Shown: positions 44,766 to 57,386 of the stretch, piece by piece
How the letters are laid out: every line of letters starts with the position of its first letter
Numbering within the stretch: position 1 is the stretch's first letter
NCBI RefSeq assembly: GCF_000143415.4
Contig: NW_003314279.1
Coordinates: 579,824-643,823 of the forward strand
Direction of reading: 5' to 3'
Length of the DNA: 64,000 nucleotides
Origin: Selaginella moellendorffii
Taxonomy: Eukaryota; Streptophyta; Lycopodiopsida; Selaginellales; Selaginellaceae
The notes under the pieces: generated by a model
Seen by the model: the letters and a program-made list of their open reading frames with translations, nothing else
Told to the model about the DNA's origin: nothing
Databases searched by the model: none
Program-made: the position numbers and the translations under genes

Positions 44766-46465
44766 TAACTAATACACCATAAATATTAAGTTTCATAAAA
44801 TAAAAACCCAAAAATTAAAATATTAATTATTCAACAATTAAAATTCTTATTCTTAGCAATAGAAAGTGTTTATACTTCTTGAGTGATAGAAAATGGAAAA
44901 GCTGAACAATCAGTCTTGTAATATTTTTGGTAAACATATTTAATATAGTCTATAAAATTTAATTTTTGAGTTTTATTCAAATTCTACAGTGTTTAATGAT
45001 AAAAGTGATTCAATTTAGTTCAAAATTTTCTCTTTATATATATTGATACAATGTTAAGTGTTCCATAACTTATATATCCTAGAATTTCATAAAATTATGC
45101 ATATATTCTTTTCTCTCTTTTAACACTTTATTAAGTATTAAAGTAAATTTATTAATCTGTAAAATTCTCGACCTAGAATAACTATTTGGCAGAATTATAT
45201 TTTATAATTAACACTAATGAGTAGTTATAGCACTTACTGTTGGTGGTAACGTGGTGGTTCCTCCAGCATTGCCACCACACCCTCCAAGTATGCCTTTGCA
45301 AGAATCTCTTTAATCACTAAATAAATTATACTAAAACTGTGAGGTCTAAGAAAGATCAATTAAAACTATAATTTTAATATGTATTATTTGATACTATTGT
45401 GCTAAATAAAGAGTATGAATATAATACAATTACTAAAAAATATTATTATAGTCATCATCAAGTTTGTACACCTATTTAAACAATATAATATAATCCTTTA
45501 AATAAATAATAAACTTTTTATTTTTTACTTATAAGTAAAATATAAATAGATTAATAACTTATTTTAGCATAAAACTTATTTTATAAACTAGCAAAAAGTT
45601 CAAATTTTAAATTTTAAAATAAAGTAAAATAAGACTGTTATTTGAAAAGGAAAATGATATAATAAACTAGAATCTCAAACATAACAGTTTTTATTTTAAG
45701 TTAATCAATTTGAACACATACTGAGAAAAATTATTTACTTGCTACAATAATTATCGATAAAGTTCAATAGGAATATAATCCAATCAAGGAAGTTATTACA
45801 AATGATTTAACTTGCATTGACACTAGAGAGAGGCAAATAGCTGGTCATGTTCTTCTTTGCTAGATACAAATTATAATAATAATTCAAAACAATTCATCCT
45901 TGAATGAAATATTTTGGATTCTAAAGTAATAATTGCTTGTTATTACCTTTTGAATTTTTGAAATATATATATTGTGAGGTCCAATTGTACAACTACAATG
46001 CTGTATACTAATATTAGTATAGTGGGATTTTGGTAGTTGAACCATTTGCTCTTATATATAAGTTAGGGTTTTTGGGTTAATTGATATACATATTTTTATA
46101 TTCCACTATGCACTCATAGTATTATTTAAATTAGAAATATGTATAAATACAATATGAATTTATAAATGAATTTTAACCATTAGATAGATAGTATATACTA
46201 ATCAATTTAGTTTATAAACATATCTTATAAAATCCTTCACAGTTTTAATGATTTGCATGTGTAAGAGGTTACTCCTTTAGATTAAAAAACTAGAAAATAC
46301 AGTGGATTTGGAAGTAGAAATTCCACAAATTTCTAATAATTGCCTCTTATTACATGATCATGGGATTGTTCTTTTGAATCCATCCAATGATTTATTAGAA
46401 AATGTTCTTGATGAAATACTACAAATATATTTTACTAGAATAGTTTTATCTATAATATAATCAAA

Positions 46466-47158
46466 CTATCTTCTTGCATAAAAATATTTGAGTGACATTG
46501 TAAGTTTACGAATAATCAAATCGACTATCAAAGCCACGACAATTGCAAACGCTTCTAAAAACTTCTCCCACATATAGTTCCAAGCCAGACCCAGAAATCC
46601 AAGCAGGTAAGAGCATTCAAAGCTTTTGAAAAGCTGTGAAGGAGACCATCTGCTGAAAACTCTGGTGACAATGGCCTGGAACATATTCGAGGTACCATTT
46701 TGTACCTGCGACGAGGCAACACTTGGGCTTGGACGGCTCGGCCCAGCGCTACTTGTGGTAGCACGAACGCTGCTTCCTTTGAGCTTGAGGAAGCTCTTCC
46801 AGCAGCTGATCCGAGCGGAATAGTCCACCCTCCTCCAAATCCCAGCACCATGACTCGCAGGTCCGCCATGAGGGGCCGGGCCAAGAAGCATGAAAATTCT
46901 CAGGTGGAGTAGCACTCCCTTCACCTTGGCTGTGACTGTCGCCTTGGCACGCATCTCATCGTCTCGCTTGCCCCACCACAGGAAGCGCCGCCTCGCCCTA
47001 CCTTTGAAGCTCCACGAGAGGCCGCAACCCAGCGACCGGAACGAGAGACGCATCCTGTGAAGAGCAGCCATAGCCAAAGGCGGACGTGGCAGTTTACCGT
47101 TGAAAACAATCCGACGTGTCAAGCACACATGGCTTGGTTGAGACCGTTGACTTCTCAT
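46466..47158 (-). CDS. orphan single-exon ORF next to the AT-rich island
   Basis: An ATG at 47156-47158 opens a 230-residue frame with no stop. The N-terminal half is very Arg/Ser/Trp-rich (GRARRRFLWWGKRDDEMRAK), suggesting an organelle presequence or chance GC-rich coding. The C-terminal part reads YLLGFLGLAWNYMWEKFLEA and FAIVVALIVDLIIRKL, a plausible membrane helix. The last about 40 codons run into AT-rich DNA of the island. I recognise no family. It may be a real small membrane protein or a chance frame. Confidence 0.3.
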   Translation of the reverse strand: MRSQRSQPSHVCLTRRIVFNGKLPRPPLAMAALHRMRLSFRSLGCGLSWSFKGRARRRFLWWGKRDDEMRAKATVTAKVKGVLLHLRIFMLLGPAPHGGPASHGAGIWRRVDYSARISCWKSFLKLKGSSVRATTSSAGPSRPSPSVASSQVQNGTSNMFQAIVTRVFSRWSPSQLFKSFECSYLLGFLGLAWNYMWEKFLEAFAIVVALIVDLIIRKLTMSLKYFYARR

Positions 47159-47217
47159 TGCGAGATGAATCTTTACACGCTCTCGCCACGAGCAACAATT
47201 CTAGGACAAATAAATTG

Positions 47218-49170
47218 TCACTCTACCTCTCTACTAGAGCTTTGGTGGAAGTGGTGACTGTGGCTCTGGCTTGATGACCCTCCTCCATGAAACATTGGAT
47301 CCAGCTGCAAGAGCTGCGGAGGGGTGGGCGATCCTCCAGTTGCTGTTGCTCCTCCTCCCACGGTAGCAGCGGCAGCAGCACCACCACCACCACCTTGCTG
47401 GAGATCACCCAGGCTGGTCGTGTCGCCACTGATGCTTCCACCAGCATCAACGCCGTGATCTTGCAACACTCCCTTAAAGATCCGGCCCCCTATTCGGACC
47501 ACTGCCTGATACGCAAACTCGTCCTCCCCACCGTCCTCCACGCTCGTCACCTTGACGCACTTAAAAACCGCCTGGGCTCTCACCTCCGAGGGCAAGCTGC
47601 CTGCATCTGTCGCAAACAAATGCAAAGCTGAGTACGGATTATATGTTCAGTTCATTCATTCATGAATTCATGAATTCAGAGAGCAATCTTATGCAAGCTT
47701 TTCAGTTTAGCAGCTGCTCTCAGCTGCATGGAGCATTCAATTGCCCGGAACTTAAGGTGCTTTTGGTGACAGACAAACCTGACTAGTTGGCTGCAGTAAC
47801 ACTTTGGTTTCTCTTTTTCCCCCTGTACTTTGATTGCTGAGAGCAAACAAGAGGCAAGGTCCTTCAGAGATTCCTCACGCTCTTAGGCCACGCCTGCCTA
47901 TATGCATCCCTAGGTTACAATGCAGTCGTGAATGATGCATGCACTGCCCAGGAAAAAGCAAGCAAATGGCAGTCGCTTCGAGAAGAAATAGCGTACCTTG
48001 CGGCTGCCTGGCGTCACTGTGAGGGGAATTGGAGGTGTTGGTGGTGGTGGGGGTGACGGCGGTAATATCCTCGTCTAAGATCATGACCTGCTCGGCCGAG
48101 GATTGTTGGTGTTGCAGCTGAAGCTGTTGCTGCTGCATGGCAATGACTCGGTTCCGCTTGGATTTGGGACGGGGCTGGCCCGATGCGACGGCTGCAGCCT
48201 CGGCGAGCTGCCGCTCTCGTCGCTTGGCAGCCGGGACCCAGGTGCTCCTAACGTGTGTGGAGCACTCAAAACCTCGGCTCTTGCAGCAAGTCCGGCACCT
48301 CTGGTACACGCAATCCTTCTTGGCCTGGTTGCCGCATTCCTTACAGGTGCTGCTCCCGCCGGCGCTGGCCGTGCTGGAGCTGCTTGCCAGCAAATTGTGC
48401 TGCTGTTGCTGCCCAGCTTGTTGAAGCTGCTGGTGGAGCTGATGATGCTGCTGCTCGTGCTGGAGAATCGGCTGCAAGCCCGATCTGTGGAGCTGAGCAA
48501 CAACAGTGGGAGAGTCTGGCCTTTGGTGATGAATATTCTGCTGTTGTTGATGATGCTGTACATGCTGTTGCTGCTGCTGCTGAGCGTGTTGCTGCTGCTG
48601 CAGCTGAAGCTGGTGCAGTTGATGAAATTGCGCCAGCTGCTGGTGGTGGTGGTCGGGCCATGAACGCTGCTGGGGTGCTAAGAGGTTCATACCTCGCACG
48701 TTCATATCCAGGGTGTTGGGTTCGTCGGATCTGCTTGCCTGCGGCTGCGGCCTCGCCATATGCTTGGGAATTACGAGACCCGCCGTCTCTTGCTCTTGCC
48801 TTGCCGGCGAATCGCGCAAGCCATATGCCACTGGACCTGAGCTGAAATGCGGAGGCACCCCTCCTGCAGAGCGAGCTGCCCCAGGCCAGAAGAATCCCCC
48901 TTCCAGCACGTGTTGCTGCTGCTGCGGATGTGCCGGTGGCTGCCTCGAGCTGGGGATCGACTCGTAAGGCAATCTGTTAAGCTGGTAGAATTGGTCGTGT
49001 TGATCTCTACTAATCGCCATAGCCACGGGCAGTCGGCTGCCCATGTACGAGACGAAGGTGGGGGGAGCAGCCCGACCTTGTTGCTCTTCCAGGTCCAGAG
49101 ACAAGGATTGCTGCGGTTGCGGTTGCGGCTGTGGCTGCTGCTCCGAGGATGATCGCCTGCTTGCAGACAT
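47218..49170 (-). CDS. SHI/STY/SRS family transcription factor
   Basis: SRS proteins activate auxin-biosynthesis genes and shape organ development. Two exons (47997-49170 and 47218-47606) give 520 residues from the ATG at 49168-49170. The diagnostic zinc-binding RING-like motif is [32 protein letters not shown] and [10 protein letters not shown]. The second family mark, the IGGH region, lies in exon 2 as [20 protein letters not shown] and [17 protein letters not shown] (IGGR instead of IGGH). The N-terminal half is dominated by Gln/His runs. Upstream of the chosen ATG the same frame stays open and reads like protein ([14 protein letters not shown], then a Ser run), but has no ATG before a stop near 49503, so a further 5' exon may exist. 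Confidence 0.9.
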
Positions 49171-51297
49171 GCCGACGGGTTGATGATGCCCAGCAGCGCA
49201 GGGCGTCGAGGAAGAGGGATCCCTGCCGACGATCAGGAAGGGGTCCTTGTGTGAGGACGACGAGGACGACGACGAAGACGACGGCCCAGCAGGTGCTCCT
49301 GCAGCACTGAAATGCTGCTGAGCTCCAAAAATGAATGGGAGGGCCGCTCCATCGCTGCGCTGGGTGGCCGTGGAGAGGTAAGCTCCATGGAAGCGATTGT
49401 CGAGAGCGCGTCTCCAGCTTTCGTCGCCTTCACCTCCTCCTCCTCCTCCTCCTCCCTCTGCCGATGAAGTCCCAATTTCGTCCCGTGGTAGCCTTTCTTA
49501 CATGTATGAATCTTGCTACAAGCTAGCTTTTGCTATATAGCTTCGCGCGCTGCTGGCTCGGAACCATTCCCCGTGTTGCCATGGACACAGCTCCTCCATT
49601 TCTCGTCCATCTCTCCGCCGTACAGCCCACGGGCACGAGATTATAGACGTCCGAGGCAAATCCATGAATCCGTTTGCTCTATTCCTGTGCTAGATCGATG
49701 CAAATCTGGTGTCGCGTTTTGGATTTCGTTAGAAAACTTAAGAAGATATGTTAGTCCAGAAATTTTTCCAGCGAATTTGATCAGCCGATGGTGGGAGTCG
49801 TCACGCTAGACGCGGAACAAGAATCGCTCGCCTAGATCTCTACCTACGCTAGAACATTGCAGCCATAGCTATTCTACCACAATGAACTCTACAGTAAAAC
49901 GGAGGAACGAACAAACGAATGTAGGCATCCATGCCTCTCTTTGCCATACGACCGTGTATGGGGGGGGTCCTGTCTACGTGGCTTACATGATTGGATGTGA
50001 AATGGATGTGTTGAATGAATGCTTTGGCTGGGATCCAGTGTTTATACGTTTCTTTTACCTTTGTTTTCCTCTCTTTCAATGCTCGAATTGACTGAAGGAT
50101 TACATGGACTCGAGTCAAGAAAGGCGGTCTGTCTGTATATAGAAATTTAAGAGCAGCTTAGAGGGTGTCTAATGATCCGACCACATTGGAATCTTATGCC
50201 TTGTTTATCAAAAGTTTGGTCGCTGCAAGCAAAGGCTGGTTTTTTCCACGTTTTGTTTAGAGAGGCCAGAGTCTTCCACGCTCCACAAGTACGTTATGAG
50301 AGGGTCTACATGCACCAACTTCTTTTCTTCCAATGTTCCAAGGAAGGCGACGACTGCTTCTCTCAATCGATTCATTCAATTCTTTCTCTCGTATCGTTTA
50401 GATTGAAATAAGAGTTGTAAAATTCCGGGGTGGGCTCCCGGCCCATATGCGCCGACCACATTGTCGTTACCTGGTGATGGATCAACCGCACTTACCAAAC
50501 TGACTAAGCTAGCAGTGTGCTCGCATTTAGAGGCCTGATCAAAGGAGCGGGAGGTATTAGCTTTTGGCCAGCTCTTCTTGATGCTTTCAGAGAAGAAACC
50601 AAACACACCAAGGCAAAGCGAAAGTAGACCACGAAATCAAGGAAAACGATGTGCCAATATTGTTTGATTTCAAAGCAGAGAACTGTTAATAGCAACGTTG
50701 GAACATGCTCCTTTCAAAGAAGCTTCCATATTCGATACATACAGAGATAGATGATCTATACAGATGAGGAGAGTCGTCCTTGTCCGCCTTACATTACAGC
50801 ACATCCAGATCGGATGAGAAAACAAACAACAAAAATCAGGTTGTTAAGTTGCACTCCAGCTATAGTTTTTTCTTCTGATATAAAACAACCCAGGGATAAT
50901 CTCTCTCAATCACTTGCCAGAATGACCCTTGTGCCGAATTGTGTCATGGACCACACCACACCAAATGATTCTTTGAGCATGAAATGCTGTGGGAGAGAAG
51001 GAAGAGAAAACAAAAAAGTCTTGGAATCACACAGCCTTCAGGTTGGAGGGGACCAGCAACGGGACAAGGCGAAAACAAAGGTGGTGGAGGTTCGGCGGAA
51101 AAGTGTTAGAGCTGCGTTGCCCTTTGCATCAAGTGCAATCCAATCCTCTCTCCTTGAATCCCCCCGGACCACTAGAACAAGTCTCGATTCACGAGAGCAG
51201 CGCAAGGACGGCGCAACTTGGGTGTGTAAATTAGTCGACTGAGTGGAGGTCCTCGGCGCCACGTACGGTTTTGTGTTTGTGTCAGCTTTGGCTTGCT

Positions 51298-51342
51298 TCC
51301 ATGCATTGGCGATCATGCATGCCCATGCATAATGCATGGCTG
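51298..51342. promoter_or_regulatory. cluster of CATGCA (RY/Sph-type) motifs
   Basis: Four CATGCA/TGCATG cores occur within about 45 nt (near 51300, 51316, 51325 and 51334). RY elements are bound by B3-domain factors of the ABI3/FUS3/LEC2 type. Which gene they serve is unclear; the nearest start codons (SRS at 49170 and SEC12-like at 54164) are 2-3 kb away. Confidence 0.35.
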
Positions 51343-52939
51343 GATCGGATCAATCGCTTTTGTCATCCAATTAATCCGCCAGATTTGCTCTTCCAAATCC
51401 CGGACTTGATCATTACTGACCATATCAATCATCAAAACACATGCTCCATAGAGTCCCTCGTCCCCCGTTGCGCTGAGTTAGTTCATCGCTTTGCGTTTCC
51501 AGAGTCCGTGTGGCTTTGCTAAAACCCTCCGGAGGAGCTCTTACGCTCTGTTTCATCACCAGTTCATGATTCGCTTGCAATCGCAGCAAGTTCAGGCTTT
51601 TGTGGCATGCGTTTGTTCCCATCCCAGTGTAGATTTTCGATACAAAGCAGACCTCCCAACTTTTTACATATGACTATTTAAATTGTGTGTGTGTGAGTCT
51701 GTGTCTCAATCTGATCAGATCAGAGCTGAGCCTGGCAGCAGCCAGTGCTGGAGCCTGGACACTGGTATGCTGCTGCTGATCAAAAAAGAAAATTCATTCT
51801 TTCAGAGGCACTGTTTTTGTTGCTGGCTGCTCTCGACTTACTGGGGCATATTTTCGCAATGGATCCTCCCCCGCAGTAAGGACGATCAAATCATGACATG
51901 CGCGCATTTATGACGCATGAACAGTGATTCAACGTATGGATGGAAGCAAGGACACGGCAAAATGTCCACAGAGATACGGTAACCGGTAACAAATGTTCAA
52001 CAACGTATATAACACCCTGAGACGCAATAAGATTGGCTTTTGCAAGAGAGAGATGAGAGGCATAAGCTCCAAGTCGCTTTCCCTCTGAAGAGTTAGCAGA
52101 CCGGACAATTTACAAAACTGGGATCCTCTCCTCTCGTGTAACTTCCTTGAATTTCTGGTGTGCAAGGGTGTTAGTTGGCTGTCTCTGTTACGGTACTATA
52201 CTTTCCTATTGACACTACGGAAGGACTTGTCATGTCTCCTCCCCGCTGGAAGTTTCATCAATGTATTCAAGTGATGATTTCTACTTATAAGACATCAAGG
52301 TTATACAAGATCATCGGATGATCATGGGTTTTTGCAAGAAGAAGGAAAAAAAAAAAAGATTTTATGGTCACCGTGGCGTACTTTGTAAGCGTTCAAGATA
52401 TCCTCCAAAAAGAACGATCCTTTATGTCATGTCCAACTTGGCTACATGTATATACTGCATGAATCTAAGGAGCTCTTTGGCTCATAATTCAGACCAGCAA
52501 CCACAGCCAGCGACAGAGTCAGCCGGCAACAGCAACACACACGAGTATATGGCCTGTAAATTTCCTGTCAGGAAGGAAAACACAAAAACAAAAAATCAAA
52601 AAAATAAAAATAAAAATAAAAAAGATGGGGAGACAATGACAATCCCGCATCAGTCGGTATATAATCTCATGTTTTTCTTTCTTCTTACTTTCTAAAGAAG
52701 AGCCATGCCAGGCCAGCCTTTTGAGCCAGGGGAAGAAATATACACTGTGTCTCTCTTTTTTAATGTAACTCGATCCTGCCTGCTACTTTTGTTTTGGAGT
52801 GCAGTCAGTGAGGAGAGGCTCTGTCTTTTCATACATCAGTGTTGTAGTGCTACAGACAACAGCGCCAAGTGGATCGAGATATATATGTTGGTGTTGTTAA
52901 GCTTGGAGCGCCTTTGTGGCGGTCGTATAATATACCACC

Positions 52940-52964
52940 ACTATACTATACTATACTATATTGG
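52940..52964. repeat. (CTATA)n microsatellite
   Basis: About five CTATA units in tandem. Confidence 0.8.
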
Positions 52965-54163
52965 TCGTGCTATACTGACATACTCCAGCCAAGAAGAGCT
53001 GACTTCTCCCCCGATCTTTTGTTTCGTGGTGGTGTTGGTGTTGTTGTTGTTGCTCAAATTGGTTCTTAAGGATCTGGTTCTTATTGTTGTTGTGTAATGC
53101 CACTGTCGATATCATGCTGAGAACTTAAAGGAACTCCACTCTCCTCCCATTGTTTTTACTGTTTAGACTTTCTTCTTTGCTTGTCAGACACACGCAGAGA
53201 CGCACCATACATTACTTGGAATAAAAATGCAAGAAAAAGGAGAAAAAGTTTTTCACGGTGCTGTTGTGTCGTTGTCCGGTTTGCTCTCGAGATTCCTATT
53301 TCCTTTTGTGCAGTCTTCTGCTGAATTGCAATCGGAGGTAATGCTGTCATCACCTTCACAGCTTTGAGTAAGTAGCCATTGTAAAGAACATATAGTTTTC
53401 ACTGCAGGGACAAGCTTCCAAGAACAAAATGCCTACATCACATAGAGTTGACCTCTTCCATGTACTAGTAATAATAATACCATGACGAGCATTTTGTCTT
53501 TGAGAATTTGTCTTTGAGTAATGGTGCTGCATGCAAGTATGCATATTCACCAAGGCGATCACGCTCTTGCTGCGAAATCTAATCAAGCTCATGTTGTCTT
53601 GAGAAAATATTGAAACTTCGTCTACTCTTGGGGGAATTCATGCGGCACATACTCTATACGTATGGTCTCACACGTTACATATTGCATGCCTCAACCCAAA
53701 GATCATGACGGGTGACGGTGGATGCTAGTGAGAAACTCGAGCATTATAAAACTTCGGGTTGCCAGAGAAGCAGTAAAGTTTGAAGATAAGGGCGTTACTT
53801 GTCCACAGTTTGGTGCATCGAAAGAAAGATGGAAATGCTATTTGACGATGGTCTTTAGGGACAAGTGTCGGAAGTGCCAAATGAATTGCGTTTCTGCTGG
53901 GAATTGCAGATGCAATTGGCCTGAATCTCGGCCGCCACTCACCAAGGACAAAGATTTCGGCTAGATCGCGAGGAGGATCGGGCAGTGGACTTACAAGAGC
54001 GCATGGTATCACTTCCGCGTAACGGGATCAAAACGGTGGGCATGAATTTACTTCTAAGTGACATTTTGGCAAGGTCATAATTTTGGAGGTGGTGCTTTTT
54101 TCCTCCGGTGTAAACTTAGCTTTTAAAAGGTAAATCCTTAATCTGCTATTTTTTCTTCAGGCC

Positions 54164-55636
54164 ATGGAGAAGGAGTTGAACGCGCCTGTGCTTTGTGCTG
54201 CATGGGCCAAAAACGGGCATATAATCTGCGGTGGTGGAGGTGGCAATCGACACATTGGAGCCGCCAACTTTCTTGTTGTCTTGAACTTTGACGCTGATTC
54301 CCTGCGCCTCAGTGATCCGGTTAGTTTTGTACACAAATACTCCGTAATTGATCTCTTGGTTTCTGTCTAGCTCTATACGTTTGACACGGACGATGAAGTT
54401 CCCAACATTTTGGCCGTCCATCCCAACGGAACCGACTTTATGTGCTCCTTCATTGCTAACCGAAGGCAGACCGATTTTTCACGATTATATGTTGTGGTCC
54501 TACTGATCTTGTACAGACACGATGGAAAATTGGAGATTTTGAGGCTCTTTTGTGACGAAGAGGAAGGGAAGCGTATAGAAATTGCTGCTGATAGGGAACA
54601 ACTTCAAGCTTTGAAACATGTCAACGAGCAGTCCGCCTTGAAATTTAGTCGGGATGGGAGCTTTCTCGCAATGGGTGGAAAGGTACCACTTTGCCATCTT
54701 TCCTTTCTTGTTTCCAATTGAAGCTGGTTAGAACGGGCATCTGCAAGTCTTCGAATGGCCTTTGCTAAAGCTTGTTCTTGACAAGCCGCACAAGGCAGAC
54801 AAAGGGATAAGCGATCTGGATTTCAGGCAAGCAGTTTGATCATCAACTTTCGATTAAGTTTTCTCTGTTTTCTAAAATGTTAGCAGGGATAACTCTTGTC
54901 TGGCGGTGACGGTTGATGGGCGAGCTTGCGAGCTATGGGATCTCACAAAGAGGTCCCAAATAAGCACGATTCCTCTTCCTGGAGCAACGTTTGGCCGCTT
55001 CTCTCCAGGCGATACAAACCTTCTCCATTTGGTAGCCCAAGGCAAGTTTTTTTCTCTTTCCATCCGTCTCTTTTCATGTCAATGATCTAACTTCCAGGTC
55101 AAATCATCACCTGGAACACCGTAACGTCTAAGCGTGTCCGAGGGGCCAGAACTTGGGGTGGCAATTCGGCCATTGCTGAGATGCAAAACGGATGCTTGGC
55201 AGTGTAAGCTTTCCGTCACCCTTTAAATTCCATGGCTACTTACAGCAATGCTTGCGCAGTGGAAGGCCTTCAGGAGCAGTGACGCTTCTAACAGAAGACT
55301 TGCAAGGTTTCTGGCAATACAGACGCCATAAGAAGCTCGTGTCTTCCGTACAGGTCTCGAGTGACGATAGGTAGCTACGACTGTTTGAGATATAAACTCA
55401 CTCTGATCTTTGTTCTTGTTCCTAGATTTTTGCTCTCGGCTAGCGAAGACCACACTGTAAGAATCACTCCTAATGACAAAGGTTGGTTTCACATTGCTTG
55501 AATTCTTTGAATTGCAGTTGTCTGAAATACGTGATCTTGTTTGTCTATAGGATCGGTGCCCGACCTTCTAGCTGCAATATTCGCGATTGCAGCCACCGCG
55601 GGTATCGGGGCGCTTTGCGTGTACTTACACCAATAA
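54164..55636 (+). CDS. SEC12-like WD40 protein with C-terminal ER membrane anchor
   Basis: SEC12-like proteins are ER membrane guanine exchange factors for SAR1 and start COPII vesicle formation; PHF1-type relatives help phosphate transporters leave the ER. The ATG at 54164 opens MEKELNAPVLCAAWAKNGHI followed by the glycine-rich ICGGGGGNRHIGAANF typical of the family start. Later exons give VPNILAVHPNGTDFMCSF, KHVNEQSALKFSRDGSFLAM, NGHLQVFEWPLLKLVLDKPH, SCLAVTVDGRACELWDL, SSDDRFLLSASEDHTVRI and a C-terminal helix DLLAAIFAIAATAGIGALCV ending YLHQ at TAA 55634-55636. The lumenal tail is very short. The TDFSRLY..ILYRHDGK stretch near 54470-54520 may be a small unspliced intron. Whether it is a true SEC12 or a PHF1-type protein is unresolved. 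Confidence 0.8.
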
Positions 55637-55793
55637 GAGAGTATATTCCGGTCCGAGGATATTCCCGGCGTGATGCTTGTTAGGGTACACGTGGCCAAAA
55701 GGTTTAGCAATGTTCGCATCGAGGAGGAAGGAGGAGCGCTGATTTGAGAGGAGAGAGGGCGAGTTCCATGTGAAGCGTGAGTGCTTGCAATCT

Positions 55794-57386
55794 ATGCCTG
55801 GACCGCGCATTGTCTCATCGCTGCCTGGTTTCCCAATCTCTAGCAGTGGCAGTAGCTCATTCCATCCCTCGCATTTCTCCAAGTCTTCCGCGCCAGTGAT
55901 CTTTTGCCGCAGGCGCAGGCACGGCGCTAGCTCGAGAGGCAAGAAGAGGAAAGGTACATGCGCTTGCTTGACTGAGCTGCCGGGCGTGAATCCTTCTTCC
56001 TTGGTGGCAGCCGCCTCGCCTGGATCCATGGAGCCGGCTCCGTCCTTGTATCCCCTCCACCGCTGCAAGATCATCCACCTGGTAAGCTCACATCTTCCAT
56101 CCAGAGCATCGCGAAGGTTTTGGATTTCTTTCTTGCAGGTGAGACATGCGCAGGGATTTCACAACGTTGCCGGTGAGGCGGACCATCGTGCGTACGAATC
56201 CTACGAGTTTCTCGATGCGAGTCTCACTCCAATGGGCTGGGATCAAGTAAAGTTCTTGTGCCATAGCTTTTCCAAGATCCTTCTTTTTCTTCTCTCTTTT
56301 GCAAAGGTTGCGAGGCTTCGAAAGCATGTCATGACTTCTGGGATCAAGGAGGCTCTTGGATTGGTGGTTGTCTCTCCGTTGACTCGGTGAGTGGATTTTT
56401 TCCTTTGGTTCCCTGGCGTAATATAAGGTGGTCTTGTACAACTCCGGCGTGGGTATTGATTTTCAGAACCATGCAGACAGCAGTGGGAGTTTTCGGTGGG
56501 AGCGATGTGAAAGACGGTGTGAAAGAAGAGAATCCACCTCTGATGGCCGAGGGAGTCGGGAAGGCTCAACACGCGGCGATTTCCAGCTCGGGCTGTCCAA
56601 AGTTCGTAGCAGTCGAGTGGTGTAGGGAGCATATGGTAATGCATTCCACCGTAAAGTTCCTTTGGTTTTTTCTCACACAATCTTTTCTCTTTCTTTGTCC
56701 AGGGCATTCATCCTTGTGACAAGCGTAGTCCTATCCGGGACTATAAGAATCTGTTCCCCGCAATTGATTTCTCGGAGGTAAGAAGTAGCTTTGTTGACAA
56801 GAAGGGGATCCAAACCTTGTTTTGTTCTCCAGATAGAAACCGACGAGGATACGTGGTGGAAGTGTAGCTCCAGAGAGACTTCCGAGGAGCTCCATGCTCG
56901 CGGCAGGAAATTCATAGAGTGGTAATTCTGTTGCGCCTCCGGAAGTTCTCTCACTCGCGATTTCTTTCAGGATACTAAATCGCGACGAGAAGAGAATAGC
57001 CGTCGTCTCGCACAGCAGCTATCTGATCCACCTCCTCGAGTTGTTCGGCGAAGATTGCTCTCCACTCGTCCAGCAAGAGATTCGCTCGCCGTAAGCTTTG
57101 AACTTTTCGTGTTTTCTCTGACTGAATCCTTTGCACTCGATGTCTAGTTACACCAATTGTGAGCTCCGGACGGTCGTGCTCGCGGATAGAAGGCGAGTAT
57201 TCTTCTACTTTTGTTTCTATGTTCTCAAGTTTTCCTCGGTTGTGTAGAGCTACGAGCAAGATTTCGGCGTCTAGTGACTTCCCTGGAGGTGTTCCAGAAG
57301 GACCCAGTGCTGGCAGTGATTTGGCGGATGTGATCGAAGATACTGGCAAGGAGCTAGAGGATGCAGTTGAAAATGGATCTCTCTGA
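55794..57386 (+). CDS. phosphoglycerate mutase-like protein (histidine phosphatase superfamily), copy 1
   Basis: Histidine-phosphatase fold protein of the plant phosphoglycerate mutase-like group; substrate unknown. I start at the ATG 55794 (MPGPRIVSSLPGF), giving a Ser/Arg-rich extension of about 80 residues that looks like an organelle presequence. The later ATG at about 56026 (MEPAPSLYPLHRCK) is the counterpart of the copy 2 start. The catalytic RHG motif appears as VRHAQGFHNVAGE (R-H-A-Q). Further exons read LDASLTPMGWDQ, LVVVSPLTR, TMQTAVGVFGG, GIHPCDKRSPIRDY, TDEDTWW and the second catalytic block IAVVSHSSYLIHLLELFG, ending ELEDAVENGSL. The second gene of the pair starts 137 nt downstream. 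Confidence 0.88.

Larger units (their letters stand above)
41550..46465. other. very AT-rich, non-coding 5-kb island
   Basis: Base composition drops abruptly after about 41530 and recovers at about 46480; GC is far below the flanking genes by eye. No frame longer than about 100 codons exists and none is recognisable. It contains diverged direct repeats, a short tandem repeat and many TATA runs. Isolated higher-GC patches occur near 43105-43160 and 45240-45310. I recognise no plastid or mitochondrial gene. It may be the remains of transposable elements or a satellite-like insertion. Confidence 0.75.
49540..54160. other. 4.6-kb gene-free region upstream of the SRS gene
   Basis: No protein or structural RNA gene is recognisable. 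Contents noted are an RY-motif cluster at 51298-51342, an A-rich tract around 52340-52360 and 52585-52625, and a CTATA repeat at about 52940-52964. Long 5' regions are common for developmental regulators such as SRS genes, so it may be promoter; an unannotated noncoding RNA cannot be excluded. Confidence 0.5.

Noticed and set aside
41550-46465. Organelle DNA insertion
   Set aside because: AT-richness suggested it, but I recognise no plastid or mitochondrial gene, tRNA or rRNA segment in it. Not excluded without a search.
47930-47960. ATGCACTGCC sequence resembling the start of miR408
   Set aside because: Only the first ten bases agree, the rest of the mature sequence and any hairpin arm are absent.
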